Shown here: piece after piece, positions 35,191 through 42,661 of the stretch
Position numbering within the stretch: the stretch's first letter is position 1
Layout of the letters: every line of letters starts with the position of its first letter
IMG/VR virus record: IMGVR_UViG_3300013101_000011
Location: 1 to 54,173 of that record
Reading direction: 5' to 3' (one strand)
DNA length: 54,173 nucleotides
From: a virus
Program-made: the position numbers and the translations under genes
Notes under the pieces: model-generated
Seen by the model: the letters and a program-made list of their open reading frames with translations, nothing else
What the model was told of the DNA's origin: nothing
The model's database searches: none

Positions 35191-35299
35191 GTTTCTCCGT
35201 TTGTGTGGTTTGTGCGGGCAGATCATCTCCACAAAATGAGACGCATGGTTCAGGTACTGCCACGAATACTAGGGCGAGTATTACCATAAGTGTAAACAT
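35180..35299 (-). CDS. Small secreted or membrane peptide
   Basis: 39 residues from ATG 35299 with AGGAA site. Hydrophobic N-terminus (MFTLMVILALVFVAV) like a signal sequence, then a short acidic part with two Cys. Out-of-frame overlap with the next gene. Such overlapping pairs sometimes encode Rz/Rz1-type spanins, but sizes here are too small to say. Confidence 0.5.
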   Translation of the reverse strand: MFTLMVILALVFVAVPEPCVSFCGDDLPAQTTQTEKHDV

Positions 35300-35326
35300 C
35301 TTAGTTCCTGTTCAAGTTAAAAATAT

Positions 35327-35367
35327 GCAGGGACAGCGCCGAAGTCCATTCTGTGTCCCTTGCATGT
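35327..35367 (-). other. Long stable RNA hairpin
   Basis: GCA-GGGACA / TGTCCC-T-TGC (9 bp with one bulge) closing an inner CAG..CTG pairing, between a late promoter (35432-35439) and the small gene at 35299. No ORF around it. Possibly a regulatory or processing hairpin in the 5' UTR. Confidence 0.45.
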
Positions 35368-35431
35368 TCCAAATTCTTCATATTATCTATAATACTAGAA
35401 TTCAGCTAATGGGTATTTTAGTTCCGTTTCA

Positions 35432-35439
35432 TATTTATA
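35432..35439 (-). promoter_or_regulatory. T4-type late promoter (TATAAATA)
   Basis: Perfect TATAAATA on the minus strand, about 130 nt before the first ORF, so the transcript begins with the hairpin-bearing UTR at 35327. Confidence 0.55.
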
Positions 35440-35541
35440 TCATCTCTTGGTATCTAATTTAATTAGGTGCCGCTATATTTTCGACATCGCATATCAGCCT
35501 CCTTGGTCGGCGTTAGGTTTAATACATATTACTACATCCAT

Positions 35542-35575
35542 AAAAAAAGAGCAACCCTTTTGGAGTTGCTCTTTT
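35542..35575 (-). terminator. Rho-independent terminator
   Basis: Minus strand AAAAGAGCAACTC-loop-GGTTGCTCTTTTTTT directly after the peptidyl-tRNA hydrolase-like gene. Confidence 0.88.
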
Positions 35576-35580
35576 AATTA

Positions 35581-35943
35581 CTACGCAGATATTAACTTTT
35601 CTGCATCCTCGTCCGGCAGATACAGATTGTACTTGCGCATTACTTCTCGCTTCGCTCCATAAAGCGGCTCGGTGGCAATTGCAGTATAACCCGGCAAGTC
35701 CGGCTCGTAAAACATGCAATGATCGACTCCATGGATTCCGATCCTTTCGGACGCTTTAAGTAACTCAGCTTCATTCTCAACACCAAAAAGGATAAGGTGA
35801 AGAGGATGTTCCGGCTTTTCAAATTTCCAACCTGCTTCGTAAGTTGCATGAGCCGCTTGCACGATTTGCTGTGCAGCGGTCAAGTCAGTTCTTATAAAGA
35901 CATAGGTATACGGAATGTGGTCAGTGTTTTCTCTGAATTCCAT
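35581..35943 (-). CDS. Peptidyl-tRNA hydrolase PTH2-like protein
   Basis: 120 residues. YTYVFIRTDLTAAQQIVQAAHA at residues 13-34 is the PTH2 N-terminal motif (R..L..GQ..AQ..HA), and FYEPDLPGYTAIATEPLYG the C-terminal strand and active-site region. PTH2 enzymes recycle peptidyl-tRNA that drops off ribosomes. Fits the phage's heavy investment in tRNA supply. Confidence 0.8.
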   Translation of the reverse strand: MEFRENTDHIPYTYVFIRTDLTAAQQIVQAAHATYEAGWKFEKPEHPLHLILFGVENEAELLKASERIGIHGVDHCMFYEPDLPGYTAIATEPLYGAKREVMRKYNLYLPDEDAEKLISA

Positions 35944-36320
35944 TACTTTTCTCCTTTTGCCTTAATCTCATCCAATTCACTGCGGATTCTTTCAAGCATC
36001 TCTTGCGAAATTGTTTCGCCAAAGGGTGCAAGTAAATAATCTTTTGTGTGAGGGGATTTGATGCTGTAAAACGCTCGAGCTAACTTGTACTGGTGTTCAG
36101 TAAGCTTGCCGCTATTCTCCGGAGTAGTCCAACCTTTGGTCCAGTCTCGGTTGCGTAAAATTGCATACAATAAAAAGTGCTGGGAGTCTAAAGGCTTCCG
36201 CGCCTTAGCCCATGCTTTGAATGCTGCTGTGAATTCCAGGTAATGTTCCTTTGATGTGAACATGTCGCCGGTTTGTGTTTCTTCGATTTGTGTCTCTTTT
36301 GCTTCTAAAAATGATAACAT
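35943..36320 (-). CDS. Hypothetical protein
   Basis: 125 residues, helical, with basic centre (AFKAWAKARKPLDSQHFLLYAI). One-base overlap with the PTH2-like gene start. The spacer 36321-36440 upstream holds no supported gene. Confidence 0.55.
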   Translation of the reverse strand: MLSFLEAKETQIEETQTGDMFTSKEHYLEFTAAFKAWAKARKPLDSQHFLLYAILRNRDWTKGWTTPENSGKLTEHQYKLARAFYSIKSPHTKDYLLAPFGETISQEMLERIRSELDEIKAKGEK

Positions 36321-36440
36321 GATTTATTCCTCAATAATTAATATGTTTCTGCAGAACCTTGCTGCAGGTAGCAGGATTATTCCTGCGATTAGTTTAGTCG
36401 TAATTCATATTAACTACGGCGGATCATGTAGTGAAGGGAC

Positions 36441-36464
36441 TTAGTTATCTGTAACTTTAATCAT
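36441..36464 (-). CDS. Seven-codon mini-ORF with strong ribosome site
   Basis: MIKVTDN-stop behind AAGAGGAATTTGAA, 18 nt downstream of the predicted start from the late promoter 36488-36495. Too short for a protein. May be a leader peptide for the genes at 36320 and 35943, or a decayed start. Confidence 0.35.
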   Translation of the reverse strand: MIKVTDN

Positions 36465-36487
36465 TTCAAATTCCTCTTGTTGTAAGT

Positions 36488-36495
36488 TATTTATC
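36488..36495 (-). promoter_or_regulatory. T4-type late promoter (GATAAATA)
   Basis: GATAAATA, with an early-type -10 (CTG-TATACT) about 20 nt upstream near 36515-36520, so the operon may be read both early and late. Confidence 0.5.
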
Positions 36496-36551
36496 ATCGT
36501 AAAATATAGTATACAGGTTTTCTATTCATTGTACACTATTTTGGTAAAATT

Positions 36552-36707
36552 TGGTAACGTGGGATGGATTCGAACCACCGTCCTCCGGGGCATTAACCTC
36601 GGGCTATTCCAACGCACAGCCGCAATCGATTCCTCGGGTCGCCTGATCGAGCTCGATACTCTACAGTGCAATCTTTGGTATTGGCCAGTACTCTCAGCTA
36701 CCACGTT
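36552..36707 (-). ncRNA. Giant tRNA-like RNA (156 nt) with CCA
   Basis: Acceptor AACGTGG/CCACGTT perfect, A73, CCA, T arm GGTGG-TTCGAAT-CCATC. Flanking bases extend the end helix to a 20-bp perfect inverted repeat (GGTAAAATTTGGTAACGTGG and its complement). The inner 120 nt hold several hairpins (CAAT/ATTG, ATCGAGCTCGAT, GGCT/AGCC, CCG-AGG..CCC-CGG) and no standard anticodon arm. Same size class as the RNA at 31224. Confidence 0.6.
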
Positions 36708-36715
36708 ACCAAATT

Positions 36716-37057
36716 TTACCAAGTCGCGTACTTTTCAACGCGAGTTGGATACAAAGTGTTGCCACCGTTTGCCGCAGAAATGGCATCTTCAATCCAACGC
36801 ATACCATATGCCAATCTTGGCACAGCAAACTTTCCAATGTCATCGTCATGAACTGCAAAAAATAAATCAATGCGTCCACCAGGGCCGGAATCGTCGGGGT
36901 TGGTAGTTATTTGTTCCAGGTACTGCCCACGTGCTCCGAGATCCTCTAAGAGAAACTGTTCAAAGTCTTGTTCCTGACCTTCTTCAAGTGTTGTTCCGGG
37001 CCAAACACAAACCTGCGTATGCCCATCTGCCAATTGTACATTTTCAGTCTTGTTCAT
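36716..37057 (-). CDS. Hypothetical protein
   Basis: 113 residues, acidic N-terminal half (EEGQEQDFEQFLLEDL) and a C-terminal part with DLFFAVHDDDIGKFAVPRL. Sits between the giant tRNA-like RNA and tRNA-Lys. No family recognised. Confidence 0.55.
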   Translation of the reverse strand: MNKTENVQLADGHTQVCVWPGTTLEEGQEQDFEQFLLEDLGARGQYLEQITTNPDDSGPGGRIDLFFAVHDDDIGKFAVPRLAYGMRWIEDAISAANGGNTLYPTRVEKYATW

Positions 37058-37074
37058 TTCTTTCTCCTAGTAGT

Positions 37075-37150
37075 TGGGGGAATGGCCGGGACTCGAACCC
37101 GGGACCGGCGGAGTTAAAAGCCGCTGCTCTGCCAACTGAGCTACCAAACC
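37075..37150 (-). tRNA. tRNA-Lys (anticodon TTT), irregular
   Basis: 76 nt, D arm AGCTCAGTTGGCAGAGC, T arm CCGGG-TTCGAGT-CCCGG, CCA encoded. The anticodon stem fits best with a 9-nt loop CTTTTAACT (GCGG/CCGC), and the acceptor GGTTTGG/CCATTCC has two T-T mismatches. Lysine identity by anticodon, with possibly altered decoding. Confidence 0.7.
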
Positions 37151-37152
37151 AT

Positions 37153-37401
37153 TCATTCTTCAAACTCGTGTTCGAATTCAATCTGTTCAAAAAGGTCATT
37201 GCGGTATTGATTTGGATCAAAGCAATGACGTCCTTTCAGATCTGTCGCTATCCACTTTTGACCATGATACTCTGACCGCTGTATGTTAAGAACGTGAACG
37301 TCTTTGTGAAACACTTCGTACCGTTCGTTCAATACATCGCCGGGAGGATCGTAGTGTACGATTGTTAGATCGCCACGCAGTTTAATAGTTAGATCAGTCA
37401 T
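37153..37401 (-). CDS. Hypothetical protein
   Basis: 82 residues, beta-type, acidic C-terminus (EQIEFEHEFEE). Overlaps the upstream gene by 8 nt. No family recognised. Confidence 0.55.
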   Translation of the reverse strand: MTDLTIKLRGDLTIVHYDPPGDVLNERYEVFHKDVHVLNIQRSEYHGQKWIATDLKGRHCFDPNQYRNDLFEQIEFEHEFEE

Positions 37402-37705
37402 CTCTTACAAACCTCGGTGTTATTTGGATGCATTTTGAACAACCAATAAAACCGTCGTCCCTAAGTTCGAGAGTGCCTGCATCTTCGTATGTTGGGCACT
37501 CGGTGCAATACATACCTAAATTATCAAATAGCGGGATGGCATGCTTTTCCCAAAAACTTGTGCCGCAATGTCCTTGGAGTTTTCCGTAAATGTCAACGTA
37601 ATGCTGAAAGCCGTGACTTAATCCAGGTTGCGGATTCTGCAATGTTTCGCCGTCAACAGGAGTGACCGGTATGTTGGAAACTCCTATTAAATAGTATTTA
37701 GTCAT
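37394..37705 (-). CDS. Zinc-ribbon-containing hypothetical protein
   Basis: 103 residues from ATG 37705 (ATGA overlap). Two CxxC pairs near the C-terminus (MYCTECP and IGCSKC, 20-odd residues apart) form a likely zinc ribbon. Confidence 0.55.
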   Translation of the reverse strand: MTKYYLIGVSNIPVTPVDGETLQNPQPGLSHGFQHYVDIYGKLQGHCGTSFWEKHAIPLFDNLGMYCTECPTYEDAGTLELRDDGFIGCSKCIQITPRFVRDD

Positions 37706-37929
37706 ACCGTTTCCAAGTCTTTCTTGCAAGTAATTAAATGAGCAAAATACTTAGTGTCTTCATTGGCACTGTGTCCAAGTGGAAGATAATGATATCCGAA
37801 AGTATTCACTCCGCCGATATGTCCTGTATATTTATGTGGCGTTTCAGAATGGTAAATGTTACCAACATGAACGTCTACGAGGCGTACCTCGACCACTGTT
37901 TCGTAAGTAACCATATTCTCGTTACTCAT
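37702..37929 (-). CDS. Hypothetical protein
   Basis: 75 residues, beta-type and His-rich (GYHYLPLGHS). One-base overlap with the upstream gene. No family recognised. Confidence 0.5.
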   Translation of the reverse strand: MSNENMVTYETVVEVRLVDVHVGNIYHSETPHKYTGHIGGVNTFGYHYLPLGHSANEDTKYFAHLITCKKDLETV

Positions 37930-38126
37930 TATCCTACTCCGAAGAATCGATCAGCTTCGTCTTGATCCATGGCCGATACTGCTTCAACAACATATCGGTT
38001 TAGACGATCAATCTCTCGTTGCTGGTCGCCCATAACAATTGAAATTGCTTCTTCTTTTGTGGCTCCCTGTGATTTCAGGAAGAGGATTTTCTTTTTCGCT
38101 TGCGCTTTTGCTGGGCTGTTGCTCAT
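37929..38126 (-). CDS. Hypothetical protein
   Basis: 65 residues, basic N-terminus (KAQAKKKILFLKSQ) then acidic helix. 4-nt overlap with upstream gene. No family recognised. Confidence 0.5.
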   Translation of the reverse strand: MSNSPAKAQAKKKILFLKSQGATKEEAISIVMGDQQREIDRLNRYVVEAVSAMDQDEADRFFGVG

Positions 38127-38293
38127 TTCGATTCCTTTTTGTCGAAGTCTTTAAAGACTTTCATCATTGCTTCTGCATACGCCACGGATATTTCCGCGCC
38201 AGGCTTTTCCATTAGTGCTTCGAATTCAACAACGAAGGCTGCCTTCATCTCTTTCAATTCGGGAAATCTTTTTTCTGTTTGCTCTGGGGTCAT
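38123..38293 (-). CDS. Hypothetical protein
   Basis: 56 residues from ATG 38293 (TAATG overlap). Charged helix. No family recognised. Confidence 0.5.
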   Translation of the reverse strand: MTPEQTEKRFPELKEMKAAFVVEFEALMEKPGAEISVAYAEAMMKVFKDFDKKESK

Positions 38294-38625
38294 TACACTG
38301 TCTCCCAAAGTTCAATGTAGATGCCGCCACCGCCTGCATAAACGCTATGGACTTCGAGGTCGAACTGTTTCATGCGTTGGGCAAGTGAGCGCCGAAGTGT
38401 TGATACTTCTGCGTCGGTTGGCTGGTAAGTAACGGCATTTGCAGGTTGGTCCCAATACGAACGACCTTTGGTATCATAAAAACAAGATTTGAATTTAAGG
38501 TCACGTTTGTTGGGCATTGTTTTGCGGCCAGTATAATCGTTGTAGGCTGTTCCATTCTCAGGAAACTTGTTGCCGAATGCAACTTTAATCGCTTTACGTG
38601 CTTCGCCTAACATTGACTTTTTCAT
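38293..38625 (-). CDS. Hypothetical protein
   Basis: 110 residues. Basic first half and a C-terminal strand pair (EVHSVYAGGGGIYIELWE). No family recognised. Confidence 0.55.
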   Translation of the reverse strand: MKKSMLGEARKAIKVAFGNKFPENGTAYNDYTGRKTMPNKRDLKFKSCFYDTKGRSYWDQPANAVTYQPTDAEVSTLRRSLAQRMKQFDLEVHSVYAGGGGIYIELWETV

Positions 38626-38628
38626 AAC

Positions 38629-38844
38629 TTAGTGACCCGCGTTTGAGTTGAGTTCACATTCGATAGCGGCAGCCGCATCTTCTAACAAGTAAACAGCACT
38701 GGTTAAATTCAATGCAACGCCGCTAGCCTCGATCATTGCGAGTGCTGTCCTGATGTTGGCTGCTTGTTCAATCAGCTTCTGCCGCGAGCGTTGGATTGAT
38801 GCTGCGGCATTGTTGATTGCTTCTAAGTCTGTTAATACGTTCAT
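38629..38844 (-). CDS. Small helical protein
   Basis: 71 residues, Ala-rich helices, first gene after the early-type promoter at 38878-38883. No family recognised. Confidence 0.55.
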   Translation of the reverse strand: MNVLTDLEAINNAAASIQRSRQKLIEQAANIRTALAMIEASGVALNLTSAVYLLEDAAAAIECELNSNAGH

Positions 38845-38877
38845 GTATTGGTTGTCCTAACTGTTAATATACATACA

Positions 38878-38883
38878 TTATAC
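38878..38883 (-). promoter_or_regulatory. Early-type promoter (-10 TATAAT)
   Basis: Minus strand CTCGTG-TATAAT-GTATGTATATT, preceded by GTTGCCCAAAA, similar to the GTTGTCCAAAA element of other early promoters. Confidence 0.5.
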
Positions 38884-38906
38884 ACGAGCCTACAATTTTG
38901 GGCAAC

Positions 38907-39356
38907 CTAATAATACTGCTTGGTTTCCTCATGATTCCACATACCAGTCCAATCGATTTCGTGGCTTGCCCATTCAGCATCCGCATGGCGAATAAACTCC
39001 GAAAAGAACAACGGTATAAATTTGCTGTAGTCTGGACGCGGATCCTCTAAAGGAAAACCGATCTCCTCATCTAAGAAGGAAGTTAGGTCTTGCGTGGCAT
39101 CATGGATGATGTTGTACATCATGGAATGATTTGTGTTGTGAACGCGAGGGGCACGTTCAATATCGAGGATACCAACTTTGCTAGCGACATACATGTACGA
39201 CAGCCTCAAGTGATGGTCTGCCTTCATTGCAGAGTTTTCACTCTTGTATGTGTTGGCCCTTAGGTATTGGAGAATGTCGCGTTCCATTAACATGAACAGC
39301 AACCATTCGGCCCTTTCTGCAGGGGTTAAATCAGCTTCGCGTATTAGTGTATTCAT
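38907..39356 (-). CDS. Hypothetical protein, possibly leaderless
   Basis: 149 residues from ATG 39356. A -10-like TAAAAT at 39363-39368 puts +1 near the A of this ATG. Helical, with DLTPAERAEWLLFMLMERDI at the N-terminus. No family recognised. Confidence 0.55.
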   Translation of the reverse strand: MNTLIREADLTPAERAEWLLFMLMERDILQYLRANTYKSENSAMKADHHLRLSYMYVASKVGILDIERAPRVHNTNHSMMYNIIHDATQDLTSFLDEEIGFPLEDPRPDYSKFIPLFFSEFIRHADAEWASHEIDWTGMWNHEETKQYY

Positions 39357-39394
39357 ATGCACATTTTACGCGAAGCTGAGGTTTAGAGCAACCT

Positions 39395-40132
39395 CTAATT
39401 AGATGTAACTTCGCTGTTGTCGACAGTATTAATTGTGACAGTGCCAGAGCTAGATTTGATAATGTTGTCTCCGACTATGTCTGGATTGTTTACAACAATA
39501 TCCTTTAAAGTATCAATACCTTCATTCAAATCAACCTTGTTGCCGGCCCGGTATGCTGTTGTGCTGCAAGTGAAGTTCGAATACGAATCTGCAAGTCCTG
39601 CAACATTGTTAGAGACCTTGAAACTGTTGTTCACATTCATGCCGTAGTCACGTGCATAACGCTTCGCATCAATTCCTGCACCTGCGAAAATAAATTCCCA
39701 ATCCTTCTTCTTACTCTTAACAAGCTTTTGAACATCTCTCTGGGTATATTCGCTGCTGTAGTTTTCATCGCCGTCTGTGTGGATAAGAACAATAGCTCGC
39801 TTCTTACTTTTTAGACGATCAATTGTTGAACCAATCGCATCATACATAGCTGTCATGCCACGTGTGAAATATTGGCGATGAGTTAACTTCTTCACCCTTT
39901 GTAAATTGACTTGATCATAAATTACTTCATACTCGCTGTCAAATTTTACTAGGGTAAGTTTTGCCTTGCCCGGAAGTTCTTGCTGCTCCTTAAGGAACTT
40001 GTTAAAATTACTGATAACATGTTCTTCTTGTCCGCCCATGGATGTTGAACAATCCAAAATGCAGATGATGTGTGTTGTCTTTGCTTTCTTTTCTTTTACT
40101 ATTACTTCTACTTCAATTTTATTGCTAGCCAT
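39395..40132 (-). CDS. von Willebrand factor A (vWA) domain protein
   Basis: 245 residues, almost all one vWA domain. MIDAS motif DCSTSMGG at residues 26-33, Thr in RGMTAMYDAI and Asp in LIHTDGDENYSS complete the metal site. N-terminus lysine-rich. Phage and bacterial vWA proteins act in macromolecular assembly. No TROVE, MoxR or TerD partner is seen next to it. Confidence 0.75.
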   Translation of the reverse strand: MASNKIEVEVIVKEKKAKTTHIICILDCSTSMGGQEEHVISNFNKFLKEQQELPGKAKLTLVKFDSEYEVIYDQVNLQRVKKLTHRQYFTRGMTAMYDAIGSTIDRLKSKKRAIVLIHTDGDENYSSEYTQRDVQKLVKSKKKDWEFIFAGAGIDAKRYARDYGMNVNNSFKVSNNVAGLADSYSNFTCSTTAYRAGNKVDLNEGIDTLKDIVVNNPDIVGDNIIKSSSGTVTINTVDNSEVTSN

Positions 40133-40137
40133 TTTTG

Positions 40138-40524
40138 CTAATCCTCGAATTTAATCTTGCGGCCGAGTTCCCAACCCTCAGGTATATCATCAGTTATTCT
40201 TATTTTCTTACTCTTCTTTTCTGCGTTCGAAAAGATCCACCTTGTTCCGAATTGTGAATTTCCTTCGCCTGCTTGATATACTGAGTTGAGTGCTCCGACC
40301 ATTGCTCTTGTCTCCGCGAGCGTTTCGCTGCCCGCGACTGCATTAAACGTTGCCGTCGAGAGATAATTTTGAATCGTTGAATCAGTTGTAATCATAGTAG
40401 GATATAATTCCTCTATGTTATTATAATCTGCTAACGCTTCACCGTTTGCAACAGGCGCATCGGATACCAGGTACCGATCGTCGCCAACCTTGTTTTCAAT
40501 TTTATATAAAGTTATTTTGTGCAT
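40138..40524 (-). CDS. Hypothetical late protein (leaderless)
   Basis: 128 residues with ATG at 40524. Late promoter CATAAATA (40530-40537) has leaderless spacing. Ends GWELGRKIKFED. No family recognised. Could be a minor virion protein. Confidence 0.6.
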   Translation of the reverse strand: MHKITLYKIENKVGDDRYLVSDAPVANGEALADYNNIEELYPTMITTDSTIQNYLSTATFNAVAGSETLAETRAMVGALNSVYQAGEGNSQFGTRWIFSNAEKKSKKIRITDDIPEGWELGRKIKFED

Positions 40525-40529
40525 ATAGT

Positions 40530-40537
40530 TATTTATG
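40530..40537 (-). promoter_or_regulatory. T4-type late promoter, leaderless spacing
   Basis: CATAAATA, last A 6 nt before the A of ATG 40524. Confidence 0.6.
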
Positions 40538-40540
40538 ACA

Positions 40541-40566
40541 AGTTCGATATAGTCGAACTTTTTTCT
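40541..40566. terminator. Symmetric terminator-like hairpin
   Basis: AAGTTCGA-TATAG-TCGAACTTTTTTC read on the plus strand. The U-run suits plus-strand transcripts, but no plus gene is near. On the minus strand it is a hairpin after A-rich sequence between two genes, possibly blocking antisense transcription. Confidence 0.5.
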
Positions 40567-40602
40567 ATCAAGTCGTACCCTCGAACCGACTGTATTTTCC
40601 TA

Positions 40603-41487
40603 TTACAGATTATCATTTTTCAATTTGCCTTGTTGGCCTAACCTTTCAATTTCCTCAAACTGGGCATCTCTTTGAGCGCGGAGGCCGAACATGCTTTCTA
40701 GGGAGTCCGAACGAATATATCCCCTTGCTAATAAATCGTCGTCGTTGAATGTCCTCGACGAAGTTAAATGTTCAACAATTATCGAAGACTCGATGTTTTG
40801 GCTAATGTATCCGAAGTGTGTTTTGCCAGGAGTTCGAAATACAGATGGCGGTTTTATAATGTAATTTCTAAATTCTTCCACGCCCGAATTCGGAAGCCAA
40901 TATGTTGCATCAGCATCATTCCTTGTAGTTAATATTTCTACTGCTCCTAAATTACGGTACATGTTAATGCTGTTACCAAATAAAAAGTCTATATCCTTTC
41001 GTTCTGTTAAGGCAGACTTAATTTCTGCAAAACAAGAATAAGGAACTATCTCATATTTTTCGTGTCCGAAAGATTTTAGTACATTTTCTAATTCGATAAT
41101 ACGCATTTGCAGATCGTCTACACCAACCCGCAATATTTTATCAGGATCGTAATTTGTTAGTTTTTCTAGTGTTCCGCCTGTTGTAGATACAAAACTGTCG
41201 AAGCCATGGTACAGCCAATTTGGAACATGTTTCCCGGGCAATGCTGTAGTCCAGTCTGGCCAACCGAGCGAGCTTGACCTTTGTTGCATTCTACGTCCTA
41301 CGTCCATTTGTCGCTCTGCTTCCCAGCCTGTGTAAACAAGAATGGTTTCATTGTAATTCATGAAGGTGTACGCAGTATCAAAACTGTCCATGTATTTTAT
41401 GTTGGCGTCTTTAATTGCGTCTTTTAATAAGTTTGCAATCAATTCAGACCTGCCCCCAGGCCGGCCTGCAACTAAAATGCTCGTCAT
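40603..41487 (-). CDS. Protein of unknown function with P-loop-like start
   Basis: 294 residues. N-terminus MTSILVAGRPGGRSELIANL resembles a strand plus glycine-rich turn, as in P-loop or sulphotransferase-type folds, but the Walker Lys is absent (RPGGRS). The rest is mixed alpha/beta. No family recognised. Confidence 0.5.
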   Translation of the reverse strand: MTSILVAGRPGGRSELIANLLKDAIKDANIKYMDSFDTAYTFMNYNETILVYTGWEAERQMDVGRRMQQRSSSLGWPDWTTALPGKHVPNWLYHGFDSFVSTTGGTLEKLTNYDPDKILRVGVDDLQMRIIELENVLKSFGHEKYEIVPYSCFAEIKSALTERKDIDFLFGNSINMYRNLGAVEILTTRNDADATYWLPNSGVEEFRNYIIKPPSVFRTPGKTHFGYISQNIESSIIVEHLTSSRTFNDDDLLARGYIRSDSLESMFGLRAQRDAQFEEIERLGQQGKLKNDNL

Positions 41488-41717
41488 TATGTTCGGTGAA
41501 AATCTCGCGCTAATATTTCTATTAGAGCTGCGTCTTCGAGTAATTCGATGTTTGCGCGGATTCTAAGTATGATGTCGGGATCTACAGTAATGCCGATCAT
41601 TGCATTTGCAAGTTTATCCCTGAGGAATTCTATGTCGTCACTAGTTGGAACAACTCCTGACGCTCTAAGAGCAAGGATACCTTCTTCAATTTCTTCATCT
41701 GTTAATTTTATTGTCAT
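41487..41717 (-). CDS. Hypothetical helical protein
   Basis: 76 residues from ATG 41717, one-base overlap with the gene downstream. Helical and acidic. Follows the long hairpin at 41732-41776. Confidence 0.5.
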   Translation of the reverse strand: MTIKLTDEEIEEGILALRASGVVPTSDDIEFLRDKLANAMIGITVDPDIILRIRANIELLEDAALIEILARDFHRT

Positions 41718-41731
41718 GTGTGTTCCTAATT

Positions 41732-41776
41732 TATACCTCACCTTTAAACTGTGGTATACGGTTTAGGTGAGGTATA
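41732..41776. other. Long intergenic hairpin (12-bp perfect inverted repeat)
   Basis: TATACCTCACCT (41732-41743) with AGGTGAGGTATA (41765-41776), extended inward by TAAAC/GTTTA. No U-run on either side, so it is more likely an RNase III site or operator than a terminator. Confidence 0.6.
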
Positions 41777-41783
41777 GGTCTTA

Positions 41784-42005
41784 CTAAGCTACCAATCTGC
41801 GGGATACCGCGTATGAAGTGGTGCCTACTGTATTTTTACGAGTGCGAACCCGAAATCCTTCTTCACGCAATTCTGACATACGTGCCGAAAGGTTTAAAAT
41901 ACCATATGTTGCTTCGGCTTGGGCTGGAGTCATCTCGCGGCCGGTGCCACGCAGATGCTTCACTAAGAATTCATTCTGCGGTACTGTTAAGTTTGTAAAT
42001 GACAT
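41784..42005 (-). CDS. Winged-helix DNA-binding protein (HTH_39-like)
   Basis: 73 residues. Helix-turn-helix-like region MTPAQAEATYGILNLSARMSELREEGFRVRTR followed by a small wing (TTSYAVSRRL) matches the short HTH proteins common in phages. Good AGGAGA site. Candidate regulator of the palindromic early promoters. Confidence 0.65.
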   Translation of the reverse strand: MSFTNLTVPQNEFLVKHLRGTGREMTPAQAEATYGILNLSARMSELREEGFRVRTRKNTVGTTSYAVSRRLVA

Positions 42006-42016
42006 ATTATTGTCTC

Positions 42017-42397
42017 CTATATTTTTATTATTTTACGTACTACTGGCAAATATTTATACTTGTACCATTGTACTGAAGATATTTTTAACCTTCTTAGCTT
42101 GAGAAGCACTTTCTTTTTCGTTTCATATTTCCAACTAAGTTTACCGGTATGACATTCTAAACAATAAAAGAGCTGATAAGCCCGGGGCCAATCGGAACCC
42201 TTTCCAATGTTAGATCTAAACATCTCACGTGACGGCAGTTTTGATTTTTTATATGCGGCGTTGGTGAGCCTTATAAGGTCGTCTTTGTCTTTGCTGAGCT
42301 GGATCCAGATTATTTTGTTTAGCGGATCCCAGGCAGCCAATTCCCAATAACAAATATGAACTTTAAGGCCAGTTAAAAGCCAGATCCATAATGCCAC
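42017..42397 (-). CDS. Hypothetical basic protein (GTG start likely)
   Basis: 126 residues from GTG 42397, chosen to limit overlap with the upstream gene to about 25 nt. Very basic C-terminus (KKKVLLKLRRLKISS) and one CLEC pair. No family recognised. Confidence 0.45.
   Translation of the reverse strand: MALWIWLLTGLKVHICYWELAAWDPLNKIIWIQLSKDKDDLIRLTNAAYKKSKLPSREMFRSNIGKGSDWPRAYQLFYCLECHTGKLSWKYETKKKVLLKLRRLKISSVQWYKYKYLPVVRKIIKI
42051..42058 (-). promoter_or_regulatory. T4-type late promoter (TATAAATA)
   Basis: Perfect TATAAATA, about 46 nt before the HTH gene and inside the end of the gene at 42017. Confidence 0.5.
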
Positions 42398-42630
42398 TGC
42401 TTGGCGGGCTCGTCTATATGTAGTTCTAATCCACATCTGCAGATCCAATATGTCCGTATGGCAATAACTTCGCCGGTGATAAGCGATTTAAGAGTATATG
42501 AAGTTCCTTCAATGTTGTGCCTGTGCCAATGTATGTTTATTTTCGTAATACGGAGAACTACCGTAGCGAAAAGATCAAATACTGTTTCTTTGAATTTGCT
42601 TTCTATTTCTTTGTCCAGTAATTTATACAT
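42373..42630 (-). CDS. Hypothetical protein
   Basis: 85 residues. Contains INIHWHRHN and a CRC motif. No family recognised. Confidence 0.5.
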   Translation of the reverse strand: MYKLLDKEIESKFKETVFDLFATVVLRITKINIHWHRHNIEGTSYTLKSLITGEVIAIRTYWICRCGLELHIDEPAKQWHYGSGF

Positions 42631-42661
42631 TATGATAATAATAACGTGGAGTTATTGCAAT

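Noticed and set aside
39395-40132. Ro60-like protein as partner of the Y-RNA-like element
   Set aside because: Only the vWA half is present. The HEAT-repeat RNA-binding (TROVE) part is missing.
40561-40600. TTCGAGG segment like a tRNA T loop
   Set aside because: No acceptor, D or anticodon arm around it. It is next to a terminator-like hairpin.
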